Assembly (NCBI GenBank): GCA_007117515.1 | Contig: SKGQ01000022.1 | Coordinates: 1 to 53,459, forward strand | Length of the DNA stretch: 53,459 nt | DNA from: Ectothiorhodospiraceae bacterium | Lineage (GTDB): Bacteria > Pseudomonadota > Gammaproteobacteria > Nitrococcales > Aquisalimonadaceae | Direction of reading: 5' to 3' | Shown here: one piece after another, positions 8,801 to 17,582 of the stretch | How positions within the stretch are numbered: position 1 is the first letter of the stretch | Layout of the letters: every line of letters begins with the position of its first letter | Notes under the pieces: model-generated | What the model saw: the letters and a program-made list of their open reading frames with translations, nothing else | Told to the model about the DNA's origin: nothing | The model's database searches: none | Made by a program: the position numbers and the translations under genes

Positions 8801-9486
8801 ACGAAAGCAAGGTTATCGTGCTGTTCGGCGCAGGGAGCTACTTCCGCGACGAGGATGGGGATCTGACGGACCCGCAGACACAAAGTCTCTACGGTGTTTT
8901 CGATTCCATCGACGGTGATAGCGGGATCACCCGAAGTAACCTGTTGCGCCAGGAAATTACCTGGGAAGGCTCCGTGACAGTCCCGCTGGATGGCGGTGGC
9001 ACGGAGACATACCGCGGGCGCGAGGTCTCGAATAATCCGATCGGTCCGTCACATGCCGGCTGGCGACTGGATCTCGACAGCGGAGGGGCCACGGGCGAGC
9101 GGGTTGTGGCAAGTCCGAATATTACCGGCCAACGAACCTTGCGTGTCCGGTTCAGTACCATGGTTCCCAGCGACGATCCCTGTAATCCGGGGCGCACCGG
9201 TCGGATCGCGAACCTGGACGTGTACAGTGGGGCCAGCGGCTCGGATGCCGTTTTTGATCTGAACCGTGACCGTAATCTCGATTCGGGAGACAAGCCCTCA
9301 GGGCGGAATCTTGTCATGATTGAAGTCGGCGACGGAATGCGCACCGCGACAATCGGTTCCGGCGACGGGCTGTTTAACCAGTTCCTTCTCAACTGCAACC
9401 CGAGCGTCGAGAATTGTGATATTGCAGCCGCTGAAGATCGCGACGCGGTGCCAGTCGGAAGGCAATCATGGGAGCAGCCACGATGA
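5869..9486 (+). CDS. pilY1: Type IV pilus tip adhesin PilY1
   Basis: 1205-aa exported protein. The ATG at 5869 has GGAG ten bases upstream and gives a Sec signal peptide ending near SVPLLA; the longer frame from 5791 does not. A von Willebrand-A-like domain is marked by a MIDAS-type DNSNSM (residues 144-149) and WLTDGMP near 460. The C-terminal half is the PilY1 beta-propeller (HSTPQFVG, then MLYLGSNSGKLHAFDADTG). A dockerin/EF-hand-like loop DLNRDRNLDSGD starts at residue 1130 and may bind Ca2+, which in PilY1 homologues controls retraction. It acts as pilus-tip adhesin and mechanosensor. Its stop overlaps the next start by 4 bp. Confidence 0.93.
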   Translation: MTLFRWDSSFGRCALRWLCVSLLGLISVPLLADDSCDIEVSQRVGSLFSASSYTFAEITQITGVTESLVSGSRLLCLLPSRRPRGFSVIPPNRIDTRRRCVFDFTVSGPDVDCDAEPESAGVSIATSPLNVTVAKPPNILMILDNSNSMAEGLDGGVAATCQPGPAADCVAGAASPVSKSEYIRGVGRGLIETYMGRVNMGLMAYQQNPIRSSGWSADIFSNNVVRGDIFDRIYDVSYDPANYDPEFSGSPWDDSRKQFRIQNPEDPSNHIHFNVRVPGYGAVGSGQTGFYHFRAGTDWTQEPFQFDCFRRKTGPSDARTSSYFNRCGRTSGFLNDSARARGVTNWGQRMVRFPYNATEWISSQSPGLGYLHTPMRPLDEEQRDRLAKKLAPQHQDYSASLLTDPEEPIIAAGLTPLEGTLLTARDYFVNGSQYFGDDQGRGNAEYPLPNSCEVNAAVWLTDGMPSVDRFGNALGEDVEQALSDAVAATTQLHQDANADVYVVGFAMPPTVSEDQLEQLAFAGGTSRAYLANRPEELDDALNRIFDNIISSAREVGTAAAVSTAFVQEDSKAFLAGYRSLDWSGELVAYTLDDDAQYAELVWDAEQQFRSRNLNTRRIFTTKRDAGGTLGNVIRLNPTNADNLHADQRDALNRNFSGNTDGLLLPRLAWLFGLENGALRSRDDPQDGLRVLGDVVHSTPQFVGTRGPIYRQLPGEEGSRHVEFRTDENSIIRNRPDMLYLGSNSGKLHAFDADTGNELFAYIPSELLAPGLNDRAPITELMEQDYSHRYFVDGEPTVGDAYWNGSWKNVLVGTMGAGGRTVFALDVSDPTSFSEDNVLWEFTHEELGYGVSQPQIVRLASGDWAAVFGNGYNGASHRATLFVVRISDGQLLARIDTSEGGGASPNGLAAPALTAWPSQSGVASRAYAGDLHGNLWRFDLSDSVPGNWSADAALFQATDPSGSAQPITSRPALAPHPRNESKVIVLFGAGSYFRDEDGDLTDPQTQSLYGVFDSIDGDSGITRSNLLRQEITWEGSVTVPLDGGGTETYRGREVSNNPIGPSHAGWRLDLDSGGATGERVVASPNITGQRTLRVRFSTMVPSDDPCNPGRTGRIANLDVYSGASGSDAVFDLNRDRNLDSGDKPSGRNLVMIEVGDGMRTATIGSGDGLFNQFLLNCNPSVENCDIAAAEDRDAVPVGRQSWEQPR

Positions 9487-9833
9487 GAATGGGCAGGATT
9501 TTGTTTGCGTCAACGGCTCTGGGCGGCCTGATTCTTTTCGGTTCCGCGGTGTTAGCTGTCGACTCGCACCCCGTGTCTGGGCCCGTGAAGGGAGCGACGG
9601 CGCTCGCCGCGAGCGTCGAGGCATTGGCAGTTGGGGAAGTGGAGCATTACTCCCATCGCAACTCGACCATTCGCATTGAGGGGCAGACATTTCGCCTCGC
9701 CATGGAGTTTTCGATCCGCCAGGACGGGGACTCGCTGTCTCTGCAGCAACCGCTTGAGGGACGCCTCGTGAGCCTTGAAAGCAACGACAGGGGGGAAGTC
9801 ATCGCGATTCATATCCTGAATTCGCGAGGATGA
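9483..9833 (+). CDS. Small exported PilY2-like protein
   Basis: 116 aa from ATG 9483, which has GGGAG eight bases upstream and an ATGA overlap with the pilY1 stop. An N-terminal hydrophobic stretch ([19 protein letters not shown]) looks like a signal peptide. The mature part is a compact beta-rich domain ([14 protein letters not shown], then [21 protein letters not shown]). It occupies the position of pilY2 between pilY1 and pilE in Pseudomonas aeruginosa, and size and shape agree, but identity is inferred from position. It overlaps pilE by 4 bp. Confidence 0.65.
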   Translation: MRMGRILFASTALGGLILFGSAVLAVDSHPVSGPVKGATALAASVEALAVGEVEHYSHRNSTIRIEGQTFRLAMEFSIRQDGDSLSLQQPLEGRLVSLESNDRGEVIAIHILNSRG

Positions 9834-10219
9834 ACACCATGCCTGCACGCCTTGAGCAATGGCGGGGATTCTCGCTCATTGAATTGATGATCGTCGTCGC
9901 CATTGTCGGGATACTCGCCGCCATCGCCTATCCGTCCTACACCGCGTACGTGGAACGCACGCAGACTTCGGACGGCCGAGCCGCTTTGCTGGATGCAGCA
10001 CAGCGGATGGAGCGATGCTATGCCAACGAATTCAGCTATGAAGGCTGCGATCTACCAGCGACGTCGCCGGAAGGGTTCTACTCCATCGACTCCACGGCCG
10101 ACGATACGACGTTCCAGCTCACTGCGACGGGGATTGCCGGTCGAGTCCAGACAGGAAACTGCTCCGAGTTGACCATCAATCATCGGGGGCAGCGAACGCC
10201 GGGCGACGATTGCTGGTGA
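9830..10219 (+). CDS. pilE: Type IV minor pilin PilE
   Basis: 129 aa. [20 protein letters not shown] is a textbook prepilin site and helix, followed by [31 protein letters not shown], the PilE family signature. A C-terminal disulfide pair is likely (Cys in GCDLP and in NCSELT, with a final DDCW). It closes the pilus operon. ATG 9830 overlaps the previous stop (ATGA); ATG 9839 has a better GAGG spacing and only shortens the leader by three residues. Confidence 0.92.
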   Translation: MNTMPARLEQWRGFSLIELMIVVAIVGILAAIAYPSYTAYVERTQTSDGRAALLDAAQRMERCYANEFSYEGCDLPATSPEGFYSIDSTADDTTFQLTATGIAGRVQTGNCSELTINHRGQRTPGDDCW

Positions 10220-10278
10220 CCGTTAAAAGCCCGGCACATCAGCTTGTTTAATCGGCAGTCGCAAGCGGTGTCGCAGGT

Positions 10279-10307
10279 TTGTGGCTGGCGAACCTTTTCC
10301 TTATATT
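10279..10307 (+). promoter_or_regulatory. sigma-70-type promoter of the second tRNA-Thr
   Basis: TTGTGG (10279-10284) and TATATT (10302-10307) have a 17-bp spacer and a GC-rich discriminator (TCGCGCC), 13 bp before the tRNA. It differs in sequence from the promoter of copy 1, so the two identical tRNAs are independently driven. Confidence 0.6.
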
Positions 10308-10320
10308 TCGCGCCTTCAAT

Positions 10321-10396
<76 letters not shown>

Positions 10397-10404
10397 GATA
10401 AATC

Positions 10405-10438
10405 AACGGCTTACGTAAACGTTACGTAAGCCGTTTTT
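10405..10438 (+). terminator. Rho-independent terminator of tRNA-Thr copy 2
   Basis: A 14-bp perfect stem, AACGGCTTACGTAA (10405-10418) with TTACGTAAGCCGTT (10422-10435), has a 3-nt loop and a T tract to 10438. Confidence 0.85.
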
Positions 10439-10543
10439 CATTTGCGTAGCCCCGGGTAGAAGCGCGTTCTCTACAATGGACTTTCCTCGGTGCAGCGGAC
10501 ACCCCGGCGCCGTGATTCGAGCATAGGCAGAATTCCATTCCCA

Positions 10544-11404
10544 TCAGGTGAAGCGCATTGACAGGTCCACGGCCCGTAGGTGCTTGGTGATACTCCCCAG
10601 GGAAATGTAGGTGACACCCGTCTCGGCAACGCTTCGAATCGTATCGAGGCTGACGCTGCCTGAAGCTTCCAGCGCATAGCCCGGCCCGGCAATCTGCCGG
10701 GCTTTTTTCATGTCTGCCAGGCTGTATTCGTCGAGCATGATGCTGTCGGCACCCGCCGCCAGGGCCTCGCGGAGTTCTTCCAGGTTTTCCGTTTCGACCT
10801 CGACGTGCACCGTTGGGTGCAGGCGCCGTGCCGTGGCGACGGCCTTGGTGATCGAGCCCGCCGCGGCGATGTGGTTTTCCTTGATCAGGATGGCGTCGAA
10901 CAGGCCGATGCGGTGGTTGCGGCAGCCGCCGCAGGCGGCTGCGTATTTTTGCGCCAGGCGCAGGCCGGGGAGGGTCTTGCGGGTGTCCAGGATCTCGACG
11001 CCGGTGCCGACGACGGCATCCACATACTGACGTGCATTGGTTGCCGTGCCGGAAAGTGTCTGCAGGAAATTCAGGGCGGTGCGTTCGCCGGTGAGTATGG
11101 CGCGGGCGGGACCCTTCAACGTGCAGAGCAGTTGATCGGTGCCGACGTTGGCACTGTCACTGACCTGCCATTCGATTGTTACTGCAGGGTCGACCTGACG
11201 GAAGACGGCATCAAACCAGGCGGTGCCGCAGATGACGGCAGTCTCGCGGCTGATGACCGTGGCCTGCATTTCCGTGTCTGATGGGATCAGATCGGCGGTG
11301 AGATCGCCGGTACCAATGTCTTCAGCCAGCGCGCGGCGGACGTCCTCGTCAATGACTGCCTGATCCGGCAGGGCGGGCTTAGCTGCGATCGTCCCGGTCG
11401 ACAT
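10544..11404 (-). CDS. nadC: Quinolinate phosphoribosyltransferase (nicotinate-nucleotide pyrophosphorylase)
   Basis: 286 aa. It converts quinolinate plus PRPP to nicotinate mononucleotide, CO2 and PPi in de novo NAD synthesis (cytosolic). Family motifs are present: EDIGTGDLT near the N-terminus, [24 protein letters not shown] (substrate-binding Thr-Arg-Lys), [18 protein letters not shown], then [11 protein letters not shown] and MLDEYS. The only plausible ATG places its first 26 bp inside the 3' end of mrpG, so it appears to be the last gene of the Mrp antiporter operon. That pairing is unusual. No terminator is obvious immediately downstream. Confidence 0.95.
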   Translation of the reverse strand: MSTGTIAAKPALPDQAVIDEDVRRALAEDIGTGDLTADLIPSDTEMQATVISRETAVICGTAWFDAVFRQVDPAVTIEWQVSDSANVGTDQLLCTLKGPARAILTGERTALNFLQTLSGTATNARQYVDAVVGTGVEILDTRKTLPGLRLAQKYAAACGGCRNHRIGLFDAILIKENHIAAAGSITKAVATARRLHPTVHVEVETENLEELREALAAGADSIMLDEYSLADMKKARQIAGPGYALEASGSVSLDTIRSVAETGVTYISLGSITKHLRAVDLSMRFT

Positions 11405-11768
11405 CGTCCGGCCGCTCCATTCCGCTATAGAGCTTCTTGCCCTTGGTGTCGAGCTTGTCGCGAAGTTCGTCCTTCAGGGTCTTTTCCCAGAACGGCACGC
11501 CGGTGAAATAGCCGGCACGGCCGATGGCATGTGCGGCCACCGGAGCAGTGAGCAGAACGAACACCAGAATGGCGATGGCGCGGACGACGTAGCTCGCCTC
11601 ACCGAAATGCAGACCGACACCAATGGAAATCAGGCCCACGCCCAGGGCGCCCGCCTTGGTGGTGGCATGCATGCGCAACATCATGTCGGGCATGCGCAGC
11701 GCGCCGAGGCCGGCGATGAAGATAAAGCCGGCGCCGATTAACGCGAAAAGGGAGACGACCACCGTCAT
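11379..11768 (-). CDS. mrpG: Mrp/Mnh Na+/H+ antiporter subunit G
   Basis: 129 aa with three hydrophobic helices. [20 protein letters not shown] is the diagnostic MnhG/PhaG signature, followed by a third helix and the [16 protein letters not shown] segment. It is an essential small membrane subunit of the hetero-oligomeric antiporter. The extra hydrophilic tail ([19 protein letters not shown]) overlaps the nadC start. Its start overlaps mrpF by 4 bp. Confidence 0.94.
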   Translation of the reverse strand: MTVVVSLFALIGAGFIFIAGLGALRMPDMMLRMHATTKAGALGVGLISIGVGLHFGEASYVVRAIAILVFVLLTAPVAAHAIGRAGYFTGVPFWEKTLKDELRDKLDTKGKKLYSGMERPDDVDRDDRS

Positions 11769-12034
11769 TTGCCGCTACCTCCCTGTTCAAGGAAGTGCGC
11801 GAAGGCAATTGCCGCAAGAAAACCGACCAGCGCCAATACCAGGGCGACATCAATGAAGGCCGGCACACCCACGGCGATGGCATAGATCAGAATGAATGCC
11901 ACGGTGATCAGGGCCAGTAGTTCCAGCGCCAGAACGCGGTCCGGCAGGCTGGGGCCGCGGACCAGGCGTACAAAGGTCATGATCAGGCCGGCCACCAGCA
12001 ACAGGAATACCACGGAGATTACCCACTCAGGCAT
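11765..12034 (-). CDS. mrpF: Mrp/Mnh Na+/H+ antiporter subunit F
   Basis: 89 aa and three transmembrane helices, with RLVRGPSLPDRVLALELL, the conserved MnhF/PhaF cytoplasmic-loop motif between helices 1 and 2. A small integral subunit of the complex. It overlaps mrpE by 8 bp and mrpG by 4 bp. Confidence 0.94.
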   Translation of the reverse strand: MPEWVISVVFLLLVAGLIMTFVRLVRGPSLPDRVLALELLALITVAFILIYAIAVGVPAFIDVALVLALVGFLAAIAFAHFLEQGGSGK

Positions 12035-12521
12035 CTTGCTCTCCCGTTTCGTCCAGCAGATCCATGACGCGCCGTTCCAGATGCTTGAGATCGGCCCGCA
12101 GCTGGTCTTCGTCGTCGATATGCATGGCGTGTATGAACAGCATGCGTCGATCGCTGGAGACGTCCAGACTCAGCGTGCCTGGCGTCATGGTGATGAGGTT
12201 TGCGAGCATCGTGATGGCCGCGTCACTGCCGCAGCTCAGTTGCAGGCCGATGACGCCGGGCCGCATGTTGTGCGTCGGTGTAAGCACCTCATAGGCCACG
12301 CGCAGGTTCGACTGGATGATCTCCCAGATATAGAACAGCATGAAATTGATCGTCTGCGGCACCTTGCGCAGATAGGTCGGCCGCTTGCCGGAAGCTCGGC
12401 TGATCAGCAACAACACGAAATAACCGAAGAAGAAACCGGCGATCAGCCCGCTGCCGGTAAAGTTGCCGGTCAGCGCGATCCAGGCGAACGCCAGCAGGAT
12501 ATTCCAGACCAGCAGCGTCAT
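12027..12521 (-). CDS. mrpE: Mrp/Mnh Na+/H+ antiporter subunit E
   Basis: 164 aa. N-terminal membrane helices are followed by FLLYIWEIIQSNL-type sequence (FMLFYIWEIIQSNLRVAYEV) and a soluble C-terminal domain containing ITMTPGTLSLDV, both typical of MnhE/PhaE. It ends with an acidic helix (DLKHLERRVMDLLDE). It overlaps mrpD by 4 bp. Confidence 0.94.
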   Translation of the reverse strand: MTLLVWNILLAFAWIALTGNFTGSGLIAGFFFGYFVLLLISRASGKRPTYLRKVPQTINFMLFYIWEIIQSNLRVAYEVLTPTHNMRPGVIGLQLSCGSDAAITMLANLITMTPGTLSLDVSSDRRMLFIHAMHIDDEDQLRADLKHLERRVMDLLDETGEQDA

Positions 12522-14032
12522 GGCGTCACCCCCAGAACCGCTTCGATGTAGTCAGTCGAGTCCAGTAGCTGATGCCCCGCCACCAGGGCCATCTCGTAGA
12601 CCGGCTGGGCGGCCAGGCCGATCACGGCGGCCAGCACACCCAGCGCTATGATCGGCAACAGCATGATGGCCATGGACTTCTGGCTCAGTGCCTGCTCGAA
12701 CCGTTCGGCGCGCGCGGCATGTTCCTCGGGTTGGGCCTTCCAGAACGCCTCGGCCCAGATCTTGACCATGGAATAGAGCGTCAGCAGCCCGACGCCCAGT
12801 GAAACCGCGACAATGCCCCAGCTTTCCACCTCGACGCCGGCGCGGATGATGACGTACTTGCCGAGGAAGCCGGACAGCGGCGGGATACCCGCCAGGGCCA
12901 TGGCCGGCAGCAGGAACAATACGCCGAGCAGGGGCCGCGTCTTCCACAGCCCGCCGATCTGCTTCAGGTCATAGCTGCCGCGCATCATGTAGATAACGCC
13001 GCCAACCAGGAACAGATTGGTCTTGGCGACGATGTTGTGAACGATGTAAATCACGCCGCCAGCCAGCGCCATCGGCGTGAACAGCGCAAGGCCCACGATC
13101 ATGTAACCGATCTGGCTGACGATGTGGAACGCCAGGATGCGGCGGATCTCGTAATAGGCCGCGGCACCCAGCACGCCGGTCACCATCGTGAAGCCGCCGA
13201 TCCACAGCAACAGCTCGTGCGTATAGCCCACGTCATTGCCGAACATCAGCGTGAAGAAGCGGTACAGCGCGTAGACGCCCACCTTGGTCAGCAGTGCGGC
13301 GAACAGCGCGGTAACGGCAACCGGTGGCGTGTGGTAGGAGGCCGGCAGCCAGAAGAACAGCGGGAACGCCGCCGCCTTGATGCTGAACGACACCAGGAAC
13401 AGCATGCCCACCACCGTGACCAGACCCTGCTGTTCGACTTCCGGCAGCTTCACTGCCAGATCGGCCATGTTCAGCGTGCCGGTCAGGCCGTAGGTCAGAC
13501 CCACGCCCACCAGCAGCATGATCGATGAGAACAGGTTCAGGGTGACGTACTTGATCGCGCCTTCCATCTGGCCGCGTTCGCCGCCGAGGATCAGCAAGGC
13601 GAATGAGGCCACCAGCAGCACTTCCACCCAGACGTAGAGGTTGAAGATGTCGCCGGTCAGGAAGGCGCCGCTGACGCCGGCCAGCAGCAGGTGCATCAGC
13701 GGGTAATAGCCGAAGGCCTCATGGTCGCGGCTGATGCTGGGCAGGGAGTACACCGCCAGGGCAAAGCCCATCATGCCGGCCATCAGCGTCATTATGGCGC
13801 TGGTCATGTCCGCCACCAGCACGATGCCGAATGGCGCCGGCCAGCTGCCCATGGCCATCACCTGAATGCCGTCGGTCCAGGTCTTGTGCAGCAGCACGAT
13901 GGTGGCCAGGAACAGAAGACCGGTGCCGATCACGCCGAGCCAGCGCTGTACCGCGTGGGAATTGAAGAAAACCAGCGACAGCGAGCCGAAGATGAACGGA
14001 ATCAGTACGGGGAGGGCGACGGCAACACTCAC
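12518..14032 (-). CDS. mrpD: Mrp/Mnh Na+/H+ antiporter subunit D
   Basis: 504 aa with about 14 membrane helices, homologous to the proton-pumping NuoN/NuoM subunits of complex I. Visible family features include the [18 protein letters not shown] helix with its conserved Glu, [22 protein letters not shown] with the key Lys, and [16 protein letters not shown]. It provides one of the two ion-translocating modules of the antiporter, paired with MrpA. Overlaps of 4 bp with mrpC and mrpE show tight coupling. Confidence 0.95.
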   Translation of the reverse strand: MSVAVALPVLIPFIFGSLSLVFFNSHAVQRWLGVIGTGLLFLATIVLLHKTWTDGIQVMAMGSWPAPFGIVLVADMTSAIMTLMAGMMGFALAVYSLPSISRDHEAFGYYPLMHLLLAGVSGAFLTGDIFNLYVWVEVLLVASFALLILGGERGQMEGAIKYVTLNLFSSIMLLVGVGLTYGLTGTLNMADLAVKLPEVEQQGLVTVVGMLFLVSFSIKAAAFPLFFWLPASYHTPPVAVTALFAALLTKVGVYALYRFFTLMFGNDVGYTHELLLWIGGFTMVTGVLGAAAYYEIRRILAFHIVSQIGYMIVGLALFTPMALAGGVIYIVHNIVAKTNLFLVGGVIYMMRGSYDLKQIGGLWKTRPLLGVLFLLPAMALAGIPPLSGFLGKYVIIRAGVEVESWGIVAVSLGVGLLTLYSMVKIWAEAFWKAQPEEHAARAERFEQALSQKSMAIMLLPIIALGVLAAVIGLAAQPVYEMALVAGHQLLDSTDYIEAVLGVTP

Positions 14033-14376
14033 GTATCCGTACTCCGCATCTGGTCCATGTCGTCCTCGCCAACCACTTCATAGGCGCGGTGGATCAGCAC
14101 CACGGCAAAGGCCAGCACGCCGAAGCCGATCACGATCGCGGTCAGGATCAGGGCCTGCGGCAGTGGGTCCGCCCAGGCATCCGGCGGCACCTCCAGGCCT
14201 TCGGGGATCAGCGGCGGCGCGCCGCGGGTCAGGCCCGAGACCGTGAAGATCAGCAGATTGGCTGCATTGCTGAGCAGGATCAGGCCGATCACCAGTTTGA
14301 CGATCGAGCGTCTCAGCATCATGTAGACGGAGGCGGCGAACAGCGCGCCCACGACTACGGCCATTACCGGTTCCAT
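14029..14376 (-). CDS. mrpC: Mrp/Mnh Na+/H+ antiporter subunit C
   Basis: 115 aa and three helices, NuoK-like. [20 protein letters not shown] matches the MnhC conserved second helix, and [21 protein letters not shown] the third. It ends one base before the mrpB stop region (1-bp gap) and overlaps mrpD by 4 bp. Confidence 0.95.
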   Translation of the reverse strand: MEPVMAVVVGALFAASVYMMLRRSIVKLVIGLILLSNAANLLIFTVSGLTRGAPPLIPEGLEVPPDAWADPLPQALILTAIVIGFGVLAFAVVLIHRAYEVVGEDDMDQMRSTDT

Positions 14377-14377
14377 G

Positions 14378-14797
14378 TCATTCCTCCGCTTCGGCCAGCG
14401 CCAGCACGATGGTCATGACGGCGCCCAGGACGACAAGATAAACGCCGATATCGAACACCAACGGCGTGGAGAGTTTGATTTCGCCCAGCCCGGGTACCTC
14501 GATGGGCCACCACAGGCCGGTAAAGAAGGCTTCACCGAGGAAGATCTGCGGCACGCCACTGAGCGTTGCGATCAGCAGCCCCAGCCCCAGCAGCAGGCGC
14601 GGATCGGCGCCCATCAGATGCCGCGTGCGCGCCACATCGAAGGCAAACAGGTACAGCGCGAACGCCGTGGAGACGATCAGCCCGGCAATGAAACCGCCGC
14701 CCGGCTCGTCATGCCCGCGCAGCAGGATGAACACCGAGAACAGCAGCAGCAGGGGCAGCAGCAGCCGCGTTGTCGTGCGAAGTATCAGGGAACCCAT
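14378..14797 (-). CDS. mrpB: Mrp/Mnh Na+/H+ antiporter subunit B
   Basis: 139 aa and four helices. [20 protein letters not shown] is the MnhB signature, including the conserved acidic residues and triple Gly. Because B is a separate gene and not fused to A, this is a seven-gene (group 1) Mrp operon. Confidence 0.95.
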   Translation of the reverse strand: MGSLILRTTTRLLLPLLLLFSVFILLRGHDEPGGGFIAGLIVSTAFALYLFAFDVARTRHLMGADPRLLLGLGLLIATLSGVPQIFLGEAFFTGLWWPIEVPGLGEIKLSTPLVFDIGVYLVVLGAVMTIVLALAEAEE

Positions 14798-14801
14798 CGG
14801 C

Positions 14802-17105
14802 TTATTGCCTCCTGTCTTCCGCCCGGAAGCGGATCATCGCGTAGACGCCGATGGCGGCGAGGCCAACCACGAACAGTTCGCCCAGCGTATCCAGCGCCCG
14901 GAAGTCCACCAGAATGACGTTGACGATGTTGCGGCCCTGGGCCTCGGTGTAGCTCCACGCGGTGAGCTGATCGGAGATCGGGTCGGTGACGGTCACGCCG
15001 TTTACTGCCAGGATCAGAATGGTCATCAGCGCGCCCAGGGAGCAGGCGGTGGCGGCATCCTTGATCCGGTCCGTGGGGCTGGAGAGCTTGAGGAAGCCGG
15101 GCAGGCGGAACAGCACCAGCACCAGCAGGATGACGGTCAGTGTCTCGATCATGATCTGGGTGATGCCCAGGTCAGGCGCACTGAACATGACGTAGATCAG
15201 CGCCACGCCGAAGCCGACCATGCCCAGGGTTGCCGCCGCACCGATGCGCGAGCTGGTGACCGAGGCAACGATGGCACCCGCTACCACAAGGGCGGCCACT
15301 GCGAATTCATAGAAGGTGAAGCCCACCTCACCCAGTGGCACCGAACTGCCGGTATGACCAAAGAAGGTCCAGCCGGTCAGTACCACGGTGGAGAGTACGG
15401 TAATGGTCAGGTAGCGGCGCAGATAACCGCTTTGCAGCACGCGGGTCTGCCATTCGGCGATCCAGACCAGCCCCTCCATGGCCTTCTCGTAACCGCGCTC
15501 CGCACCGAAACGGTCGATGAAGCCAAGCCGTTCACGGTAGAAGGCCAAGACGCGTTCCCAGCGCAGGAACAGCACCACACCGCCGGCAATGGCCAGGATG
15601 CTGAGCATCAGCGGCAGGTTGATGCCGTGCCAGAGGTAGAGCTGAACCTCGACCGGAGCGCCATGCACTGCGGCCACGGCGCTCTGAACGATGGCGGCCG
15701 CCGGGATGAACCCCATCAGGCCGAAGAGCAGCCCCAGGCCTGCCAGTACCACCGGGCCGGCCAGCATGGAGGGCGGCGCCTCATGCGGCTTTTTCGGCGT
15801 CTCTTTCAGCGTGCCGGTGAACGGCCGGATCGCAAACACCGCAGCCATGCCGGCGATCATCATGGCCGATGCCACGGCCAGCACGGTGGTGAAAAAGGCC
15901 AGACCGGGGGCGCCCGCCGTGGCCGCGAACATCAGCTCCTTGCCGATGAAGCCGAACAGCGGCGGCAGCCCGGCCAGCGACAGGGCGGCCACGCAGCTCG
16001 CAAGAAAGGTGATCGGCATGAGTTGCCTCAGGCCGCCCATCTTCAGCATGTCCTTGGTGCCGGTTTCATGGTCCAGCGCACCGGCAAGCATGAACAACGC
16101 GGCCTTGTACAGGGCATGGGCCAACAGGAAGGCCATGGCCGCGATGATCGCGCCCTCGGTGCCGATGCCGATCAGCATTACCAGCGTGCCCAGGGCCATG
16201 ATCGTGGTGTAGGCCAGCACCGCTTTCACCCCGGTGCTGCGCAGCGCCATGAACGAGCCGGTGAACATGGTCAGGGCACCGACTATTCCCAGTGCGTAAA
16301 GCCACAGATCGGTGCCGCCCAGACCCGGGTTCAGGCGGGCCAGCAGATACACGCCGGCCTTGACCATGGTGGCCGAGTGGAGGAAAGCGGAGACCGGCGT
16401 CGGCGCGACCATGGCGTTCGGCAGCCAGAAATGCGTGGGCACCTGGGCCGATTTGGTGAAGCAGCCGGCCAGCACCAGCAGCACGATGCCGATATACCAT
16501 GGGTGATCCCGCAGTACGTCACCGTCGGTGAGGATTTCATTTAGCTCGAAGCTGCCGGCGGCGACACCGATCATTATCAGGCCTGCCATCAGCGCGAGGC
16601 CGCCGGCAACGGTTACCAGCAGCCCCTGCAACGCGCACCAGCGGGCGTTCTTGTCCTCGTGATTGAACCCCATCAGCAGATAGGAGGTGATGCTGGTGAG
16701 TTCCCAGAACACGAAAAGAGTGATCAGGTTGTTTGACAGCACCAGACCCAGCATCGAGGCCATGAAGGCGAACATGATCGCGTAGAAGCGCGGCAGATGC
16801 GGGTGGCCATGCAGGTAGCCGCCGGCATAGATGATGATGAAGGTGCCAATACCGCTGATCAGCAGGGCAAACAGCAGACTGAGGCCGTCGACCAGGAAGC
16901 TCAGGTTGACGTCGAGTGCAGGTATCCACGGGTAGTGGATGACCTGCGCACCGGATTCGTTGACCGTCGGCACGAAGCCGAGGAAGTAGACGAACAGCGC
17001 CGCCGGCAGCAGGGCCAGCAGCCAGCCGGCCTTGTCACCAACGCTGCGCGCCAGCCACGGCGAAGCGGCGGCCAGGATGAATCCGGATAAGACAGCTATG
17101 AGCAT
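14802..17105 (-). CDS. mrpA: Mrp/Mnh Na+/H+ antiporter subunit A
   Basis: 767 aa, first gene of the operon. The N-terminal two-thirds is NuoL-like: [21 protein letters not shown], then [20 protein letters not shown] with the conserved membrane Glu, and [17 protein letters not shown] with the conserved Lys. The last roughly 170 residues correspond to the MbhD/MbhE-type helices ([21 protein letters not shown] and [22 protein letters not shown]), giving a full-length MrpA. It exchanges cytoplasmic Na+ for H+ and is needed for alkali and salt tolerance in characterised species. The upstream 75 bp before the repeat element must hold its promoter; I see no strong hexamer pair. Confidence 0.96.
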   Translation of the reverse strand: MLIAVLSGFILAAASPWLARSVGDKAGWLLALLPAALFVYFLGFVPTVNESGAQVIHYPWIPALDVNLSFLVDGLSLLFALLISGIGTFIIIYAGGYLHGHPHLPRFYAIMFAFMASMLGLVLSNNLITLFVFWELTSITSYLLMGFNHEDKNARWCALQGLLVTVAGGLALMAGLIMIGVAAGSFELNEILTDGDVLRDHPWYIGIVLLVLAGCFTKSAQVPTHFWLPNAMVAPTPVSAFLHSATMVKAGVYLLARLNPGLGGTDLWLYALGIVGALTMFTGSFMALRSTGVKAVLAYTTIMALGTLVMLIGIGTEGAIIAAMAFLLAHALYKAALFMLAGALDHETGTKDMLKMGGLRQLMPITFLASCVAALSLAGLPPLFGFIGKELMFAATAGAPGLAFFTTVLAVASAMMIAGMAAVFAIRPFTGTLKETPKKPHEAPPSMLAGPVVLAGLGLLFGLMGFIPAAAIVQSAVAAVHGAPVEVQLYLWHGINLPLMLSILAIAGGVVLFLRWERVLAFYRERLGFIDRFGAERGYEKAMEGLVWIAEWQTRVLQSGYLRRYLTITVLSTVVLTGWTFFGHTGSSVPLGEVGFTFYEFAVAALVVAGAIVASVTSSRIGAAATLGMVGFGVALIYVMFSAPDLGITQIMIETLTVILLVLVLFRLPGFLKLSSPTDRIKDAATACSLGALMTILILAVNGVTVTDPISDQLTAWSYTEAQGRNIVNVILVDFRALDTLGELFVVGLAAIGVYAMIRFRAEDRRQ

Positions 17106-17180
17106 GGTCGGATAAGCGCCCTGTTGTTTATGGCAACACTGACTGCATCACATGACGGCGCATGTGAAACCGGCCGGATG

Positions 17181-17541
17181 TTAAGGAAACACGGACGTAT
17201 TCCCACGCCTGCGCCCGAGACCGGTTTTGGTCATCTGGCAAGGCGCGGTGCCGGTTCGGTAGCCTCACTAAACACGGCAACCTGCTGCTGATCAGATGCG
17301 TAGGGCGGGTCAAGCGTAGCGGACCCGCGCGGTGTGATCCGTTATCGAATTGACCTGGCCAGCCGGTCTGCCCGGGTTTCCCGTTGCCTTAATTCTCTCG
17401 GGAGGCCCTGCTGCACCGGGATGCCTGACACCGCGTGCATTCGCTGCGCTTAATGCACCCTACACCTCGTGTTCAGCGCGCCTTGCCTGGGAAAAATTCG
17501 GACTCCAACGCAGGCGTGCAAATATATCTGTGTTTCCTTAA
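17181..17541 (+). repeat. Palindromic MITE-like element, copy 1 (interrupted by a REPIN)
   Basis: The ends are perfect 12-bp inverted repeats, TTAAGGAAACAC (17181-17192) and GTGTTTCCTTAA (17530-17541), and pairing resumes further in with CACGCCTGCG on both arms. Interior blocks such as GGCAAGGCGCGGTGCCGG recur in the elements at 27877-28153 and 34410-34681. No ORF of its own. It is longer than its siblings because a REPIN-like doublet (17299-17463) lies inside. It fills the mrpA-fbaB intergenic region. Confidence 0.75.
17299..17463 (+). repeat. REPIN-like REP doublet nested in the MITE-like element
   Basis: The left arm is GTAGGGCGGGTC, loop, GACCCGC-type (GCGGGTCAAGCGTAGCGGAC then CCGC). 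The right arm, on the other strand, is GTAGGGTGCATTAAGCGCAG then CGAATGCAC. Each arm is a short hairpin preceded by GTAG, the tetranucleotide that marks REP sequences recognised by RAYT transposases. The same two arms, in the opposite order, make up 31678-31801. Confidence 0.7.
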
Positions 17542-17543
17542 GT

Positions 17544-17571
17544 GATGGCCCCCTCCCCGGAGGAGGCCATC
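17544..17571 (-). terminator. Possible fbaB terminator hairpin
   Basis: GATGGCC...GGCCATC arms enclose a GGAGG/CCTCC inner stem just 12 bp past the fbaB stop. There is no clear T tract, so this may be a processing or stabilising hairpin. Confidence 0.4.
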
Positions 17572-17582
17572 AGTCTGCCATG

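Noticed and set aside
14466-16544. 692-aa plus-strand open frame opposite mrpA/mrpB
   Set aside because: It is antisense to clear MrpA and MrpB sequence, is dominated by H, Q, G and R, and has no recognisable domain: a shadow of the GC-rich codon bias.
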